Shown here: piece after piece, positions 35,981 through 48,200 of the stretch
Layout: the number at the start of each line of letters is the position of its first letter
Position numbering within the stretch: position 1 is the first letter of the stretch
Origin: Dimargaris cristalligena
Taxonomy: Eukaryota > Kickxellomycota > Dimargaritomycetes > Dimargaritales > Dimargaritaceae
Length of the DNA stretch: 64,000 nucleotides
Assembly (NCBI GenBank): GCA_027576995.1
Contig: JANBQC010000018.1
Location: forward strand, 54,826-118,825
Reading direction: 5' to 3'
The notes under the pieces: generated by a model
What the model saw: the letters and a program-made list of their open reading frames with translations, nothing else
What the model was told of the DNA's origin: nothing
Databases searched by the model: none
Made by a program: the position numbers and the translations under genes

Positions 35981-37314
35981 ATGTTGGTTCGCCAGTCGCC
36001 GATCACCTCGCTTCTTTTGGCAGCTTGTCTCCTAGGCCTGCATCAGTTCGGTCAGGGCGCGGCAATTCAAGATAGCGCCGTGACTTCAGAAAAGGTGACA
36101 GCCGAAGGAGTAAATTCAGCTTCCCAAGCTGGATCCAATACCAATGCTGAATTATTAACGGTAAATAGTGATTACATAAATTCCTAAATTCATAGTTTCT
36201 TTATTTATGTGGAATTCGCCATTAACCACCACCTTATACTAGTAAATGCAGTGCAGCTACTGTGGACGGAGTGATCCAAACCATTGCTTTAGTCCAATTT
36301 CCTCCCAGCATTGAAAACGCACGACTTATCCTGATGTTAACACTCCCGATAATTACAATCCAAAATAAATTCTATACAATTAATCTGTAGATGGGATCGA
36401 CCACCTCGCCCTGCGCCGAAGTTCGCCGGATTCACCCGTTGGTCCAGCAGTTTGTCATTGCTTCGCGTGATAAACGTGACTTAGATCTGGACTCCCCGGA
36501 AACTAATGATCTCTACAAGTCCTATTTCAAGCTGCTCGGGACCGGTTATATGGCCTACCTCTATGCCCTTACCGGACACCGCAACGAGGTAGTTTTGTAC
36601 CCCTACTCGACCGTGGAACCGGTCTTGGCCAAAACCAACCCGCTGTACGCGTGCCTTAAAGAAGAACCCCAGCTCGTGGTGGATCTGTACCAATGGGGAA
36701 ATACCCTGGTCCAAAATATCCGCACCGATGTCCGTCTAGCCGGCTATCTAGAGGACCCCCAGTTGGCCCTCGTCCTGGGCCGCCGCAGTAAGGCGCCTGC
36801 CCCGAAGTCCCGACCCTGGAAAGCCCCCACGGACCCCGATACCATTGCTGAGCAAGATGCCAACCTAACTTCGGCCGACTCGGTGTTTTTTACGGACCTG
36901 TCCGATATTACCGAATTTCCGGAGGATACTTTGACCGTGCTGACCCACTTTTACTTCTCCAACCGGTGGGCGGAGATTCATGCGGTGGCCCGGGCCCAGG
37001 GTAATGCCGAAGCCGAGCAACTCTTGGATGCCATCCGTCCCCCCCAAATACCCCTAGCTTCGGTGGGTCACTTCAGTGAAAGTGTGGCCCTGTGGACCTC
37101 CCAGGCCGACCACGGCGACAGAGATGACGCCAAGCGCAATAGCATCTACGATCATTTCGAGACTCTGTCCGCCCAGTTCCTCGGCGAAACGCATGATTCG
37201 TCCGACAAGCCACTTCAGCTGGCCTTCACGAAACTCGACGCTTCGAAATACATTGGGCCGGTGTGGAAACAATGGGGTCGTTGGGTCAGTCGCCGGGTTA
37301 GCCACCGAGGGTAG
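35981..37314 (+). CDS. predicted secreted protein, lineage-specific family (copy 3), two exons
   Basis: Exon 1 (35981-36160, 60 codons) and exon 2 (36391-37314) join in phase 0 over a 230-bp intron, giving 367 residues. The N-terminus has a textbook signal peptide: MLVRQ, then the hydrophobic SLLLAACLLGL, with likely cleavage near GQGAA. After a Ser/Thr/Asn-rich spacer the conserved domain runs from SPCAEVRRIHPLV through GTGYMAYLYALTGH, NPLYACLKEEPQLV and HAVARAQGNAEAEQLL to LAFTKLDASKYIGPVWKQWG and a basic tail. Only Cys residues near SPC and YAC recur in copy 2, so one disulfide is possible. Copies 1 and 2 lie at 1-269 and 10041-11295. I recognise no known family; an effector role is only a hypothesis. 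Confidence 0.87.
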
Positions 37315-37944
37315 TGCAATGTCGTCTGCACTCCCGGGCCTACCTCTGAATGCCATGGGCTTCTTTTCTAGTACATTTTGGGTTGCTGAATGAGGTTATC
37401 GAATTACTGCACCATATATTCCAATACTCCGATTAATATTATAATAATACTTAACCCTCATTCTTACAGGCCTTTGGGCAATACGGATTGCTTAACATAC
37501 TAAATAGGATAAGTTTTTATTATTCGGATGATGCGAAATGACATTGTTATACCATTCTCAAGACAATGTGAGGAATGTGATACTAATAGTGCGTTGGCAG
37601 TTTGTAATTATATTTGAGAAAGCTGTGGGGTAAAATACTAGTCAATACAATAATTCTTGCGTCCATGAAAAATACACTCAGAGGATTCTCAAAATAAGGT
37701 TGAGATTAGCCCTTTATGGATAAATATCATGACGTACATTAAATATAGGGTGGTCAATTTAATAAAATGGGATATTGGGGTATGCCAAATTAATGAAAGG
37801 ACACCTGTAGGATTTTACTTAGCTTTGTATGACTTAGAAGGCTAGTAAAATATGTATATATCTAATAAAGGGGGTATTGAGGGATACTACTACTATATAT
37901 AACTCAAATATAATCAATAATGAAAGTTATATAATGTTATGTGG
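37315..37944. other. intergenic, AT-rich
   Basis: 630 bp downstream of the secreted-family gene. No supported feature; composition becomes steadily more AT-rich towards the LTR-like repeat. Confidence 0.5.
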
Positions 37945-39320
37945 GTTTACTACCCTTAGTCCATCAAGAGTCCCTAGGATAGGCTTCTAACAGTAGGGCT
38001 AGCTTAGGCTCAGCTAAGCAGTCACAAGTATTAGGTACAGGAATATAGTACTAATTAATAAAGACTAAAGATAATATATATATAAAGATATACAGTAATA
38101 CATACTCACTAGCTAGTGTAAGGGAGTAAGTGAATATAAGGTTTATTAGATAAATAAGGGGTAAGAATAAGTTAAAGTATTAATGGAGCCCTACTATATA
38201 TGTATAGGTATAGCTCCAGAGAGAGGTCCCAAGGGAGATACTAATAAGATAATAGGGTAGGTAAATAGACAAGCTAGATAGCTACTGATATCTGGAAAAC
38301 TCTGGTGGTAACCACAAGAGACTTTGGATTAGTATATGAGTAATTATTGCAAAAGACAGAGTCCAGGTGGGGAAAAATTATATATAATATATAATAATTC
38401 TATGGTACTGTATGTGTAGTGCTGAGACCCGGTGGACCAGTTAGGTCGGGGATTATGTCATAGGGGGAAAAAGCTGGGAAAATCGGTGGGAGGTTTGAAC
38501 TACTATCAGGGATCTTGTTATTGGCAGATTGTAGTGGAGCCAACAGTGGGGTTGTAGAAGCACTTTGTGGTGAGAAAGACATTGTGGTTTTTTACAAATT
38601 TATTTACTAAAAAGAAATAGAGCAATATGAAAATAATAGACTAAGTGAAATATAAGAGAATTGAAAATAATGTGTAAGGAAAATTGGCTAATTTGGGGTT
38701 TATAAGAAATGAGAAATATATATATAACTATGAACAACTGGCTGGAGTATAACTTGCTTCATTACACTTTACTTGGACTTGGCTTCCCTCAGTTCGGCAG
38801 AACTGTGGGGTTTTTATAGGTGAAGGAAAAGTAGGGATGCTGAGTTAGGTTGGAACTCTGCTATGGCTAACTGTACTTAGTGGAACAATGTTGAATAGAA
38901 TTGATAGATGCAACAAGTATTGGTATTTGATAAAAGACAAGTAAAATGATAGAATACTTTGATTGATAAGTAAAAATAGGCACTTGAACTTCAAAATAAT
39001 AATCTTCAGATATAATAATCAAATGGTTGATGTTTTTTTGTTATTTTCTGGTAAAGAAATGAATAGGACTGATAAAATATAGGATATTGTTTGATGAATA
39101 ATTGGTTTTACAGGATGAATTGATAGAGTATGATTCAAGGAGCTGTGCTTTATGTTAATAAATGTGTTCTAATTAATAAAGGAATCAGGTAATTAAATAT
39201 GCTTTCAGTTACCTGCACTCTGCAGCATCACATATGTTGCTATGGGAAAGCTAATATAATATAATAAGGCCTAATATAGTTGCAAGCCTAAACTAGTCAG
39301 ATTAAGGTTAGTTAGGTAGT
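37945..39320 (-). mobile_element. LTR-like repeat, copy B (split by an insertion)
   Basis: Two segments, 37945-38414 and about 39233-39320, together match one full copy of the repeat at 39425-39985 and the inverted copy at 13055-13615. The first half begins near CTTAGTCCATCAAGAGTCCC and includes GCTCCAGAGAGAGGTCCCAAGG. The second contains ATAAGGCCTAATATAG and CAGATTAAGG. The 818-bp element between them interrupts the repeat. Copy A follows in the same orientation about 100 bp further on. The order of events (repeat first, insertion later) follows directly from the nesting. Confidence 0.65.
38415..39232 (-). mobile_element. nested 818-bp insertion with TG...CA ends, flanked by TATG
   Basis: The element starts TGTAGTGCTG and ends CAGCATCACA. 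These are imperfect inverted termini (8 of 10) of the TG...CA type. TATG occurs immediately outside both ends (38411-38414 and 39233-39236), consistent with a 4-bp target duplication. On the minus strand it contains a CTATAAAAACC promoter-like motif and then a 60-codon frame (38582-38400) starting MSFSPQSASTTPLL, Pro/Ser-rich like the start of some Gag proteins. That frame runs 15 bases past the element's end. It is probably a solo LTR or a truncated retroelement of a second family. Confidence 0.55.
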
Positions 39321-39424
39321 ATTATAACTAATTTATTTATACTATAAGATTAACTAACTATATAGGCAAAATCCATACCAACAGATGGGTAATTTAGTAA
39401 CTCATAATAAGAAAATATATCCTT

Positions 39425-39985
39425 TGTCACCCAGGTTAACCACTCTTAGTCCATCAAGAGTCCCAAGGATAGGCTTCTAATGGTAGGTAGGGCTTAGACT
39501 TGGCTAAGTAAGCTACTAGTATTAGGATAGGGACATGGTACTAACTAATAAAGGACAGATGCAGGTATAGGTAAGGGATATGCAGTGTGCACACTTACTA
39601 GTTAGTATGAGGGGGTAAGCATATGTAGAGTTTATTGAGGTAAACAGGGGGTATGAATAAGCTAAGGAATCGAACTAGTCCATGATGGGGCCAAGTTATA
39701 TATATGCAGGGATAGCTCCAGAGGGAGGTCCCAAGGGGAGATCCTACTAAACTATAGTATAGACCGACTGGATGGCTTTGTATCAGGAAGACTCTCATGG
39801 GAACTGAAAGAGTCATTAGATCAGCAGGTTGAGTGTTTTGTGTGAAGTGCAGGGGCCAGAAGGAGAAGGGTTATATGATAACTGATGAGCCCATAGTACC
39901 AGGGGTGACTATGGGGGGGTTAATATGGCACTATAAGGCCTAATAAGGGCAGATGGTTGTTAGGTCCAGATTTAGGTCAGATTAG
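39425..39985 (-). mobile_element. LTR-like repeat, copy A (uninterrupted)
   Basis: About 560 bp, the intact counterpart of copy B and the inverse of copy C. It starts near GGTTAACCACTCTTAGTCC and ends near TCAGATTAGGAGGG. The 72-codon frame inside it (39598-39816, minus) is not conserved in the other copies and is not called as a gene. Confidence 0.65.
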
Positions 39986-41228
39986 GAGGGCTGATATCCC
40001 TATTATTTTACTATATTTTTATTATTATTACTATACTCTCCCTCTTTTCTAGTTACTAATATATATTAGTTAATCGTTACCTTTCTTTCCCCTACCCCCT
40101 ATGTTTAAATATAATCCTACCCTTCCCCAATAGCTTGCTCTTCAGCTAACAACTTTCCTTTTATTTTATCTATTATGATTATTTATTTAAGGATCTTATT
40201 ATTTCTCACTTTGATCTTAGCAGTCCTACAGTTCCTAGCCTCACTACCAGCCTGTCATAACAATATTATATACTGTAATATATGTGAGGAATTTTTGGGT
40301 AGGGCTATATAATTTGGGAAGTTGAACTAAAATGTGTATATATACCCTCCCTCCCTTGCCTAGTTTAGAGAGAAATTAACAGTGTTTGGGCCATTGTATT
40401 ATGGTAACATCTGGTTGTTCCACCAAAGGGGTAACATGGGTAGGGCAGAGGTTAGTTTGTCAGCAAGCCACTGCTTAGACTATAATATTGAAGCAAAACC
40501 CCATTTTTTCAATTAATGGCAACAGGACAAATATAGGAATTGAGTTGGCTAGCAAACCTGCCAGACTCAATCAGTAAATTTGGCAACCATTAAAACTAGG
40601 GAAATTATGAGGTTTGTTATCAAGAACCTCATTCCAGTGCTTTTAATGTGGACCTCAACATTTATTGGCATCAATAGTTTGACAGCAAGTATTAAAGGAG
40701 GTAGACCTGGAGGTTTAAACTGGACTTGCTACTATTTCTAAAATTATTCTTGTATTAATTCTAAAGGGAGCCAGGTGTATATGGAATATTAACTGAGTAA
40801 CCATACACTGTTTAATCCTGGGAAAGTAGCCTAAATGATCGCCAATAGTTAATGTTTTTAATGTTTTAAAAACTTTATAGGGTCCACAAAGTTGTAATCA
40901 AGGACAATGGGAGTTGGTTTACATTACTGAGGGATACAATTATAATAAGTCACGAAAGGACATGGTGGAATAAAGTAGGAATGTGGTGAATATAAGAGAA
41001 AGAAAAAACACATACAGCAACATACGAATGAGCAAAATATTTATAGAGAAATTTTATAGGGGGGATACCACAAGTGAATAAGTAAAATAAAAAATACGTC
41101 AAGATGAACAAGTGAGGAGAGTATATCGTTACTCTATAGATGAGAAGCTTAGGTTACGGCTGGATTGATGTTCGAGCAACTTTGATGAAAATTCAGGGAC
41201 AGGGATATATATACGTCTAATATGGTGC
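39986..41228. other. intergenic, AT-rich, possible retroelement debris
   Basis: 1.2 kb without an open frame of any length. Blocks near 40600-40930 look like eroded coding sequence, but stops occur in all frames and I cannot assign them. Confidence 0.4.
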
Positions 41229-42055
41229 TTAAACTCGACGGTAGTTCTTCTTGCCCAGGTCGAAGGGCAGATACTTATGGCGAATCATGTGCTCAATCTG
41301 GCGGCGCATGGTTAGAACGAATAGGATGATGAAGTAGATCACCAGGATGGGCCAGAAGACGGGAATGTCGAGGAACTTGAAGAAGGTACAGCCGATGGAG
41401 ATGAGTACGGCCCGGGTGGCCGACAACCAGAACTTGAATTCGGGGAGGCGACGAATGAAGGGACGGAACTCCTCGTTGTTGGACGTGGGGAGCAGTCCGG
41501 GGCCATTGGAGCTTTCGCCTTCGTCCTCAGCATCATCTTCGAGGCCGGGCATGGACGAAGTATCCCATTTGGGGGTCAGAAAGGCCAGGAACAAGTTCAA
41601 CATGTAAATGCCTAGGGCGTAGGTCACAATGTACCAGCCGTGGGTACTGAAAATCCGGGCCAAGAAGCCTACGAGGGCGACCACAGTAAAGATCCATCGG
41701 TAAGTAGTATACGAAATGGTCGAGTCAAGGAAATATTGGATTCTCTGGATTGGGGGAAACAGGATAGCATATAGATGTATGTGATATAATAGAGAGATTC
41801 ATTCGAACAGGCAGGGGTTAGATAAATGGGGAAATACGTATGAAAAACTAGGTAGTATGAGATTGGAGATTGTCGAGGGCAGATCAGGAACCGACATTGG
41901 CCTGCGACGGCATCGTGGGTGGAGCGGGGTGCTTAGTTATAGGGAGCGGAACTTACCCGCTCAAAGAAGAGGCGCTGATTACTGATATTGGTGGCGACGG
42001 ATGCCTCATTATTGTGTAGGCTGGAGGAGCCGGTGGGGGGCTTAGGCATAGACAT
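41229..42055 (-). CDS. RER1: Rer1 Golgi retrieval receptor, two exons
   Basis: Exon 1 (42055-41957, 33 codons) and exon 2 (41744-41229) join in phase 0 over a 212-bp GTAAGT intron, giving 204 residues. Exon 2 begins RIQYFLDSTISYTTYRW, the characteristic Rer1 opening. Four hydrophobic segments follow. Two lie close together after the first loop (VVALVGFLARIF and YIVTYALGIYMLNLFLAF), then an acidic loop, then EFRPFIRRLPEFKFW, the last two segments, and a basic C-terminus (MIRHKYLPFDLGKKNYRRV). Rer1 cycles between the ER and early Golgi and returns membrane proteins and unassembled subunits to the ER through COPI. Length matches the family's usual 190-210 residues. Confidence 0.95.
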
Positions 42056-43272
42056 TCTAGTGAAGGGAGCGGAGTTTAAAAACGAGGGAGGGGGTCTTCT
42101 AATGGGGAGAGGTGAGATGGAACAGCTTCCAGATGGAAAAGGGAAATGGGGTTGAAACGAAATGAAGTGAATTGGTCAGGGAGGGTTGGAGTTGGAGGTG
42201 GTGTGAATGTATTGAGGGGTCTACGAAAGGAAATGCTAAACGCGAGCGACGTAGCAAGGATAAAATGAACAATGCAGCTGGCCAAACGAAAAGAGAACAA
42301 TTCAGGGAATATAAAAGAATACAACACAAAACGAAGTCAATTGTAGAGCAGGGCAAGGTTGTAGTTCATATGGGAAGGGGAGGTGGGGCTCTCTCTTCAA
42401 CAGCTGCACAGAAGTTTCGAATAATAACAGCCGCGCTTTCTTCCATTGGCAGTGGGTTGTAATACACCTGGCGTATGGGGGGGGAAGCCACCCCTCTCCA
42501 CTAATTGCCAAGAGGGAACTGCTTTTGAGCAAGAGTGTGTGTACGCTCTCCATCTGAATACAACAACTATAATGGCTAAGTTGCCTGTGGTTTCAGCTGA
42601 GATAGAGGGCTTCCCCAATTACCAAAGTAGCCTGTTGTTGTACGGGGAGGAGACGGAAAGGGGTGTTTCTACTATAGGTATCACAGCGAATCAAACCTCC
42701 TCCTCATTGAACACTGGCCATAAGAATAGTCACGTGCATTTAAAAGGGGCTCAGCTGATTCGCCCAGTCGCATTTCTGAAGTCAAGGTGGCGAATAGCAG
42801 CAGCCACAGGTCAACAGCATAGGTTCCCCCCAGCCTTTCTGCCACGTCAGGATGGGAACAGGCGACTATAAATTGCAATAGAACGTCGCCGAATATCTGT
42901 CCCACCCCCTTCGTTGGTCGATGGGTTGCCTATAGATCCAGAAAATCAGTAACCGAAAATCCCCTTCAAACCAATCTAGATTCATTCTTATCCAGCCTAC
43001 GATAAATGATGGATAAGCCCATCCGTATCCCCAAGTCCAGTGGATACTACATGGCATGAAGCGATTCCGCCTGAATACACCGGCTCTTTGGGGGCATTAT
43101 TATATCATTTTATTAAGGCCGATCATCAGCCGGTAGATCGACGGATATCCCCGCCCACATAAGAAATAAATACGGGAAATTGAGCGGAATGGCTGTCCTT
43201 GGGGTTTAAAGAGATAGAGGGGAGAGGGAGGATCATTTCACTTCATTTGATTTGATTGTTCTACAACGAGGC
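42056..43272. other. intergenic between RER1 and MDH
   Basis: 1.2 kb. The 141-codon plus-strand frame at 42446-42871 and the shorter frames around 42870-43060 have no recognisable domain, splice pattern or start context. A small unknown gene remains possible but is not supported. Confidence 0.4.
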
Positions 43273-44268
43273 CTATTTGCTAGCAGCCACGAAATCCACA
43301 CCCTTTTGGATGTTACCCTTGAGATCCTGGATGGCAATGGCCAGGAGCTCCTTCTCAAAGGCGTTGATGGATCCGATGGGGTGGATACGCTCCACACCGT
43401 GGGGGCCCAGTTCGACGGGCAGGGCAAAGTGATCCAGGCCGTCCACGGAAGCCTGGAGGGCAGCGGCATTGGCGGAGTCGGCTTCGAGGGCAACGAAGGT
43501 GGGTTCGACGACCCCCTTTTCGCCACGAAGGGTGGCGGCGATAACGGCCTGGGCGAAGCGGGCGCCGGCGTGGGCCATGCTCAGAGTGGCCGAGCCGGCG
43601 CCGTTCTTGGCCTGGACGACCTCGTCACCACCGTACTGGATGCGCTTGGTCAGGGCCTCGGCCTCTTCACGGGTGAAGTCCTGGGCGGGTTCGATTTGGG
43701 AGAGCAGCGGCACGATAGTGGGGCCGCTGTGGCCTCCCACAATGGGGATACGGACGGCCACGGGGTCGATCCAGTTCTTGATATCGCTCACGAACCGGGA
43801 GGAGCGAACGACGTCCAGGGTGGTGACGCCAAAAATGCGCTTCGGGTTGTAAACGCCCTTGGACTTGAAGACTTCGGCCACGATGGGCACGGTGGAGTTG
43901 ACGGGGTTGGAAATGATGAGCATAAAGGCGTTGGGGCAGTAGGTGGCAGCGGCGGTGGCCAGGTCGCGGATGATGCCGGCGTTGATTTTGAACAGGTCGT
44001 CACGGGTCATGCCGGGCTTGCGGGGCACCCCCGCGGGAATAATGACCAGCTGGGCGTCGGCCAGGGCGTTCTTCAGGCCATGGTTGTCGGGCAAAAAGGC
44101 GGTGACCTTGGCGGGGGTGTTGATGTGGGACAGGTCCGCGGCCACGCCGGGTACGTTGACGATATCGTAGAGGGCCAGGTCGGTGATGTCGGTGTTGAGC
44201 TTAAGCAGTAGCGACAAGGGCTGGCCGATACCACCGGCAGCACCGCAGACGGTCACTTTGTAAGGCAT
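43273..44268 (-). CDS. malate dehydrogenase (NAD-dependent)
   Basis: An intronless frame. I prefer the ATG at 44268 (331 residues, [19 protein letters not shown]) because it follows a pyrimidine-rich leader and starts just before the Rossmann fold. An in-frame ATG at 44310 would add 14 residues without the Arg-rich character of a mitochondrial presequence. Signatures include GAAGGIG (NAD binding), [15 protein letters not shown] with substrate-binding arginines, [11 protein letters not shown], the catalytic Asp in [11 protein letters not shown] and the catalytic His in VGGHSG. It interconverts malate and oxaloacetate. The C-terminus (VAASK) is not a peroxisomal SKL signal, so the protein is cytosolic, or mitochondrial if the longer start is used. 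The long antisense frame is a GC-driven shadow. Confidence 0.94.
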   Translation of the reverse strand: MPYKVTVCGAAGGIGQPLSLLLKLNTDITDLALYDIVNVPGVAADLSHINTPAKVTAFLPDNHGLKNALADAQLVIIPAGVPRKPGMTRDDLFKINAGIIRDLATAAATYCPNAFMLIISNPVNSTVPIVAEVFKSKGVYNPKRIFGVTTLDVVRSSRFVSDIKNWIDPVAVRIPIVGGHSGPTIVPLLSQIEPAQDFTREEAEALTKRIQYGGDEVVQAKNGAGSATLSMAHAGARFAQAVIAATLRGEKGVVEPTFVALEADSANAAALQASVDGLDHFALPVELGPHGVERIHPIGSINAFEKELLAIAIQDLKGNIQKGVDFVAASK

Positions 44269-45293
44269 GTTGGAAAGAATGGGAGGTGAGAGAAGCGAAG
44301 AGTAGTACAAAGGAGAAGGAAGAGTTGGTGGGCTGACCAGAAAGGCAGAGGGGCAGAAGATATAGCAGGTAAGGTAAGGGTATAGAGGTTGGGGGAAGGA
44401 GGTGGTGTATATGGAAGAATCCCCCCTCCCAAGTTGCGTGGTATGGAGTGCCTCCTAGTTGTGTTTCAGCTATCTACCGCAGAACATATAATAAGCTCCC
44501 TCTGATTCGCCGATAAGGGAGCAGCGGCGCGTGAAGGGAGATGATACTAGCCATTTCCATATGTGGCGATATTCACAGTCCTACTAAACCCTCCTGCTGA
44601 AAAAGAACTGTAGAGCCCCGCTAATGAAATACGTGTGCATGGGAATAAATTGGATCCAATCAGCTGACCCATGTGCCTTCCCGTAACCTCCCGCCCAGAC
44701 CCCGCCAGCTCTCCTCCCGACCCGGCGTGCACATTTTAGATAGCTCCCCTATTTCTCGGCCAGCAAAACGAAGTCACGGCCGGGGTTCTATTTACCAATG
44801 GAATGGCACCAATACACCACCGCCCATATCCCTTACTTTCCCTGTCCAATAAACACGCGAATGAATGGGCACACACACATGCCACTAACCCCCCCCCCCA
44901 AACTCAGAAGATATCGCCGTTGAGTGCCTCGTGATTTTGTTAGCCTAATCATTCCGCAAAATATCCGCCATACCATACCATGCCATACCATTTCCGTTCC
45001 TCTTGTTTAACTACAACGAACAGCCCCTTGCGTGCTCCCATTTATCCACAGTTATCTATTTTCTAAATGACGTGCTAATCCCAAGATCCTCTCTCACTCC
45101 CGCTACTACTTCAGATACCAATTACAGTAGTCCTGAGCGGCAGAGAGGTATGCCCCAATTAAATAGTTTATTTTATATATATATATATATATATATACGT
45201 AATTCATTCTAGAAAACCGTAGTGAGGATGCTATTACTTATAGCGATGGCTCAACAACCACCCTCATAAAACCACCCCACCCGCCCTGCATGC
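44269..45293. other. intergenic, MDH promoter region
   Basis: 1.0 kb between the MDH start and the PET127 stop. It includes a pyrimidine-rich (minus strand) MDH leader, a C run near 44890 and a TA microsatellite at about 45174-45198. No coding frame is supported. Confidence 0.5.
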
Positions 45294-48200
45294 TTATTTA
45301 TCGGCCCTGAAGGATTTCCACACTTGCGGCTGCTTCGGCTCTGGGGCTTGGTTCTGAGTCTCGCGCTGGTGGCGACTGCAGATACGGCGCAGGTAGTCCA
45401 TGAACGCATCCCCGCTGGACTCCCGGGCGGCCCCTCCCTCCCCTGTACTACTGGCCTCCCCCGTAGTGATACTGGCCCCCTTGAGATCCTCAAAGTACAA
45501 AATCTGGTTTTGCCGGAAACTCCGGTACTTCTCGGCGATTCGGGCCTGGGAGTCCTGGTCTTCTTGCATCCTAAATTCCGTAGGGGGTTGTGAATTAGAG
45601 CTCTGAGCAGTCGGGCCCGAAGTTGCGGTGTCAGCGGAGGGTTCTCCGTCGGTGCCTTGGTCATCTCCGCCAAGGGCCGCCTCCAGCACAAACCGACTCA
45701 CCTGAATATCATCAGGGAGGGTGATTTTCCGGCTTCCATCAATGGTTATGGCGCTCTCCGTCTGGTCGTTGGGAATGGCTTCCACGTATACCACCAGCCT
45801 GTTTAGGTTCCGGATACACTCAAAGGACACCACCAGTGTCTGAGAATGACGTGGCCGGTTGGTACAATAACAAATCATTGCAGTATAGGTGGATGTGGTT
45901 AAAGTCTACTCTAGAAATACGAAAAGGCGCGCATCGCCGGAGTTGGCTCTGGGTCCATGACGCTGTCCTTCCCGAATAACCCCCCAGTCCACCATATATC
46001 ACCTCATCATAATACCCCTACCCATTGGGGGAAAAACAACAATAAATTCATAATTTTACCTGAGCGGGGTACTTGGCAGTAACGGTATCGAACACCTTTT
46101 CCAGCAATTGTAGGGTCAAGAAGAAGTACTTGTCCCCGCGCCGGGTCGATCCAAATAGTACCTTATCCATCTCCTCGCGAGGGATGTACTGGAACCCAAA
46201 CAGCGATTTGGTATTATGGAAGGCCACGAATACCCCATCCATATTTCCGATGCGGGCCTGGAAGTTATACTTGAGGAATGCTGATCGCATCATGTCAAAG
46301 TATTCCCGCTCGAAGGATTCAATCAGCCCCGATGGGTATTTGATTCGGTATTCGGTGGCCGACTGGTGTGTCAAGGGAAGTTGGTATAATCGCGGGTTTG
46401 ATAATTATGAAAACCCCATCAAGGTCAAAAATAAATTAATCGCAATCCCTTGCGCTAATATTCATGATACCAGATAAAGACAATGATTTTACTATACTGA
46501 GCACATAGTCGGAATCCCAAATAAATACTGGTGGCTTACATCAAACTCATCACGGAGCAGCCGAATGGCGATGGTGGCCCGTGATTTAAGATCAAATGAT
46601 TTGAGTGGCAGGCGCTTGTCGTAACAATCTAACTGGGACCGCAGCAAGAAACGATTGTACTAGATACATCCAAGGGATTACCGCCGGCAGTCGCATTAAA
46701 ACAAGCCCCACAACTGCCATATGGTTAGTCTCGATGGAAATCAACGAATAGTATTTGGCCCTGAAATGAAAGTGTACCTGGGGTGCTACAGCCTCACCTG
46801 AATATCGCCTCTTAAGGCAGGGGACCGCTTCATACACCGACGAAATGGGTTCGATAATTATACAGTGGGTAACCTACCGATGCGTAGCTGTACTGCTCCT
46901 CAGCCATATTGACTTTACTACTGTCCTTACTCTTCTTCAGAAGACGCTCGAAATGTGGCTGCCGGAGGGTCAGGAACCGTTCCATCGATTTACCCTATTT
47001 AAACATATACAACAACCCCCGCGCCCCCATGTATCCATGTTACACCATAAGTTCAAACCATCAACATCGTAATACGGATTAGAATGGGCGAATAGGCCCC
47101 GTGTTCCCCTATCCTGTTTTTTCCTGCAAAACACAACAACTAAAACGGGGGTTTGGGGATTTTCGAATGATATCCATAGGTTATCCAAATCAAATGTCAA
47201 CGGGGTCCAAAGAATAAACTGGCGTAGGTCAGAGTAGGCAACTTACCAGAATCATCAGGATACTATCCTCCACATCGAAGCTTTTATCAGCGTCAATCGC
47301 ATAGACGCCCTTATTATATCGTAAGTAAACCGATGCAGGTACCCGCATTCCGCGAGTGTGACTGTCAGGCTATTCCCGTATATAAGCAAAGCGTGGCCAA
47401 CCAATTAATGGGGGGAGGCAGATGATGGCCATAAAGAAATTGGGTTAATGACATGGTTTATCAAGCCCCTGCATGTACACCCCACAGACAGTCTACCGGT
47501 GTCCTATTATATGCCCTATAGCAATCGCAAGTATCAGTTAACGACAGCCCACAAGGGCAGATTGTACTAAAAATATATACGGGGTCTACGTATATAATGG
47601 CCACTTACCAGTTTCATGAACCTTTGGGAGAGTGGGGTTATATCCAAAGGACGCCACATGGACACTAGGAAAAAAATGTGTGACAGAATGTGGGTCATGG
47701 ATGAGGTTGAACCCACGTATTTACTATTGTTCTTCTTAGCCTTCAAATGAAGGGTCTATACAGGAAGTGCGATCAATTAGTTCATAGCGGGATAAGCATA
47801 TATATCATCCATGGGCAGTTAGGAATCCGGCGCTTATCCAGTATAAGCAAAATTGGGCCAAACCATTCGTGCCCCATAACCAACACAATAGTATCCGTAT
47901 AAACCACCTAAGCTTACCTTGTCTTTGGAAGGCTTGATAAAGGGCTGTAGCTTGTCGAAGTCAAATGCGTCGTTAGGTGGAACCTTTTGAAGCCATGGAT
48001 CGAAGTTGAACACCTTCGAGCGCGAATCCTGTAGATAATGGACCCCCGGACTAAAAAGTACGCGGTCGAGATCGTGGGCTAACCGGGGCAGTTTACGGAA
48101 GTCCGGTTTCTCGAACTGCATGGTCATTGCCATCGGGTCAAGCTGAAACGTCACCGGTTCACCCAGGTTGCCGCCGCTTCGCTTTTGGATCTGCGCACCC

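Noticed and set aside
42446..42871. 141-codon plus-strand frame between RER1 and MDH
   Set aside because: No recognisable domain, start context or splice sites; kept only as a remote possibility.
43252..44211. 319-codon plus-strand frame opposite malate dehydrogenase
   Set aside because: It mirrors the GC-rich third positions of the MDH gene, reads as Gly/Val-rich low-complexity sequence and has no known domain.
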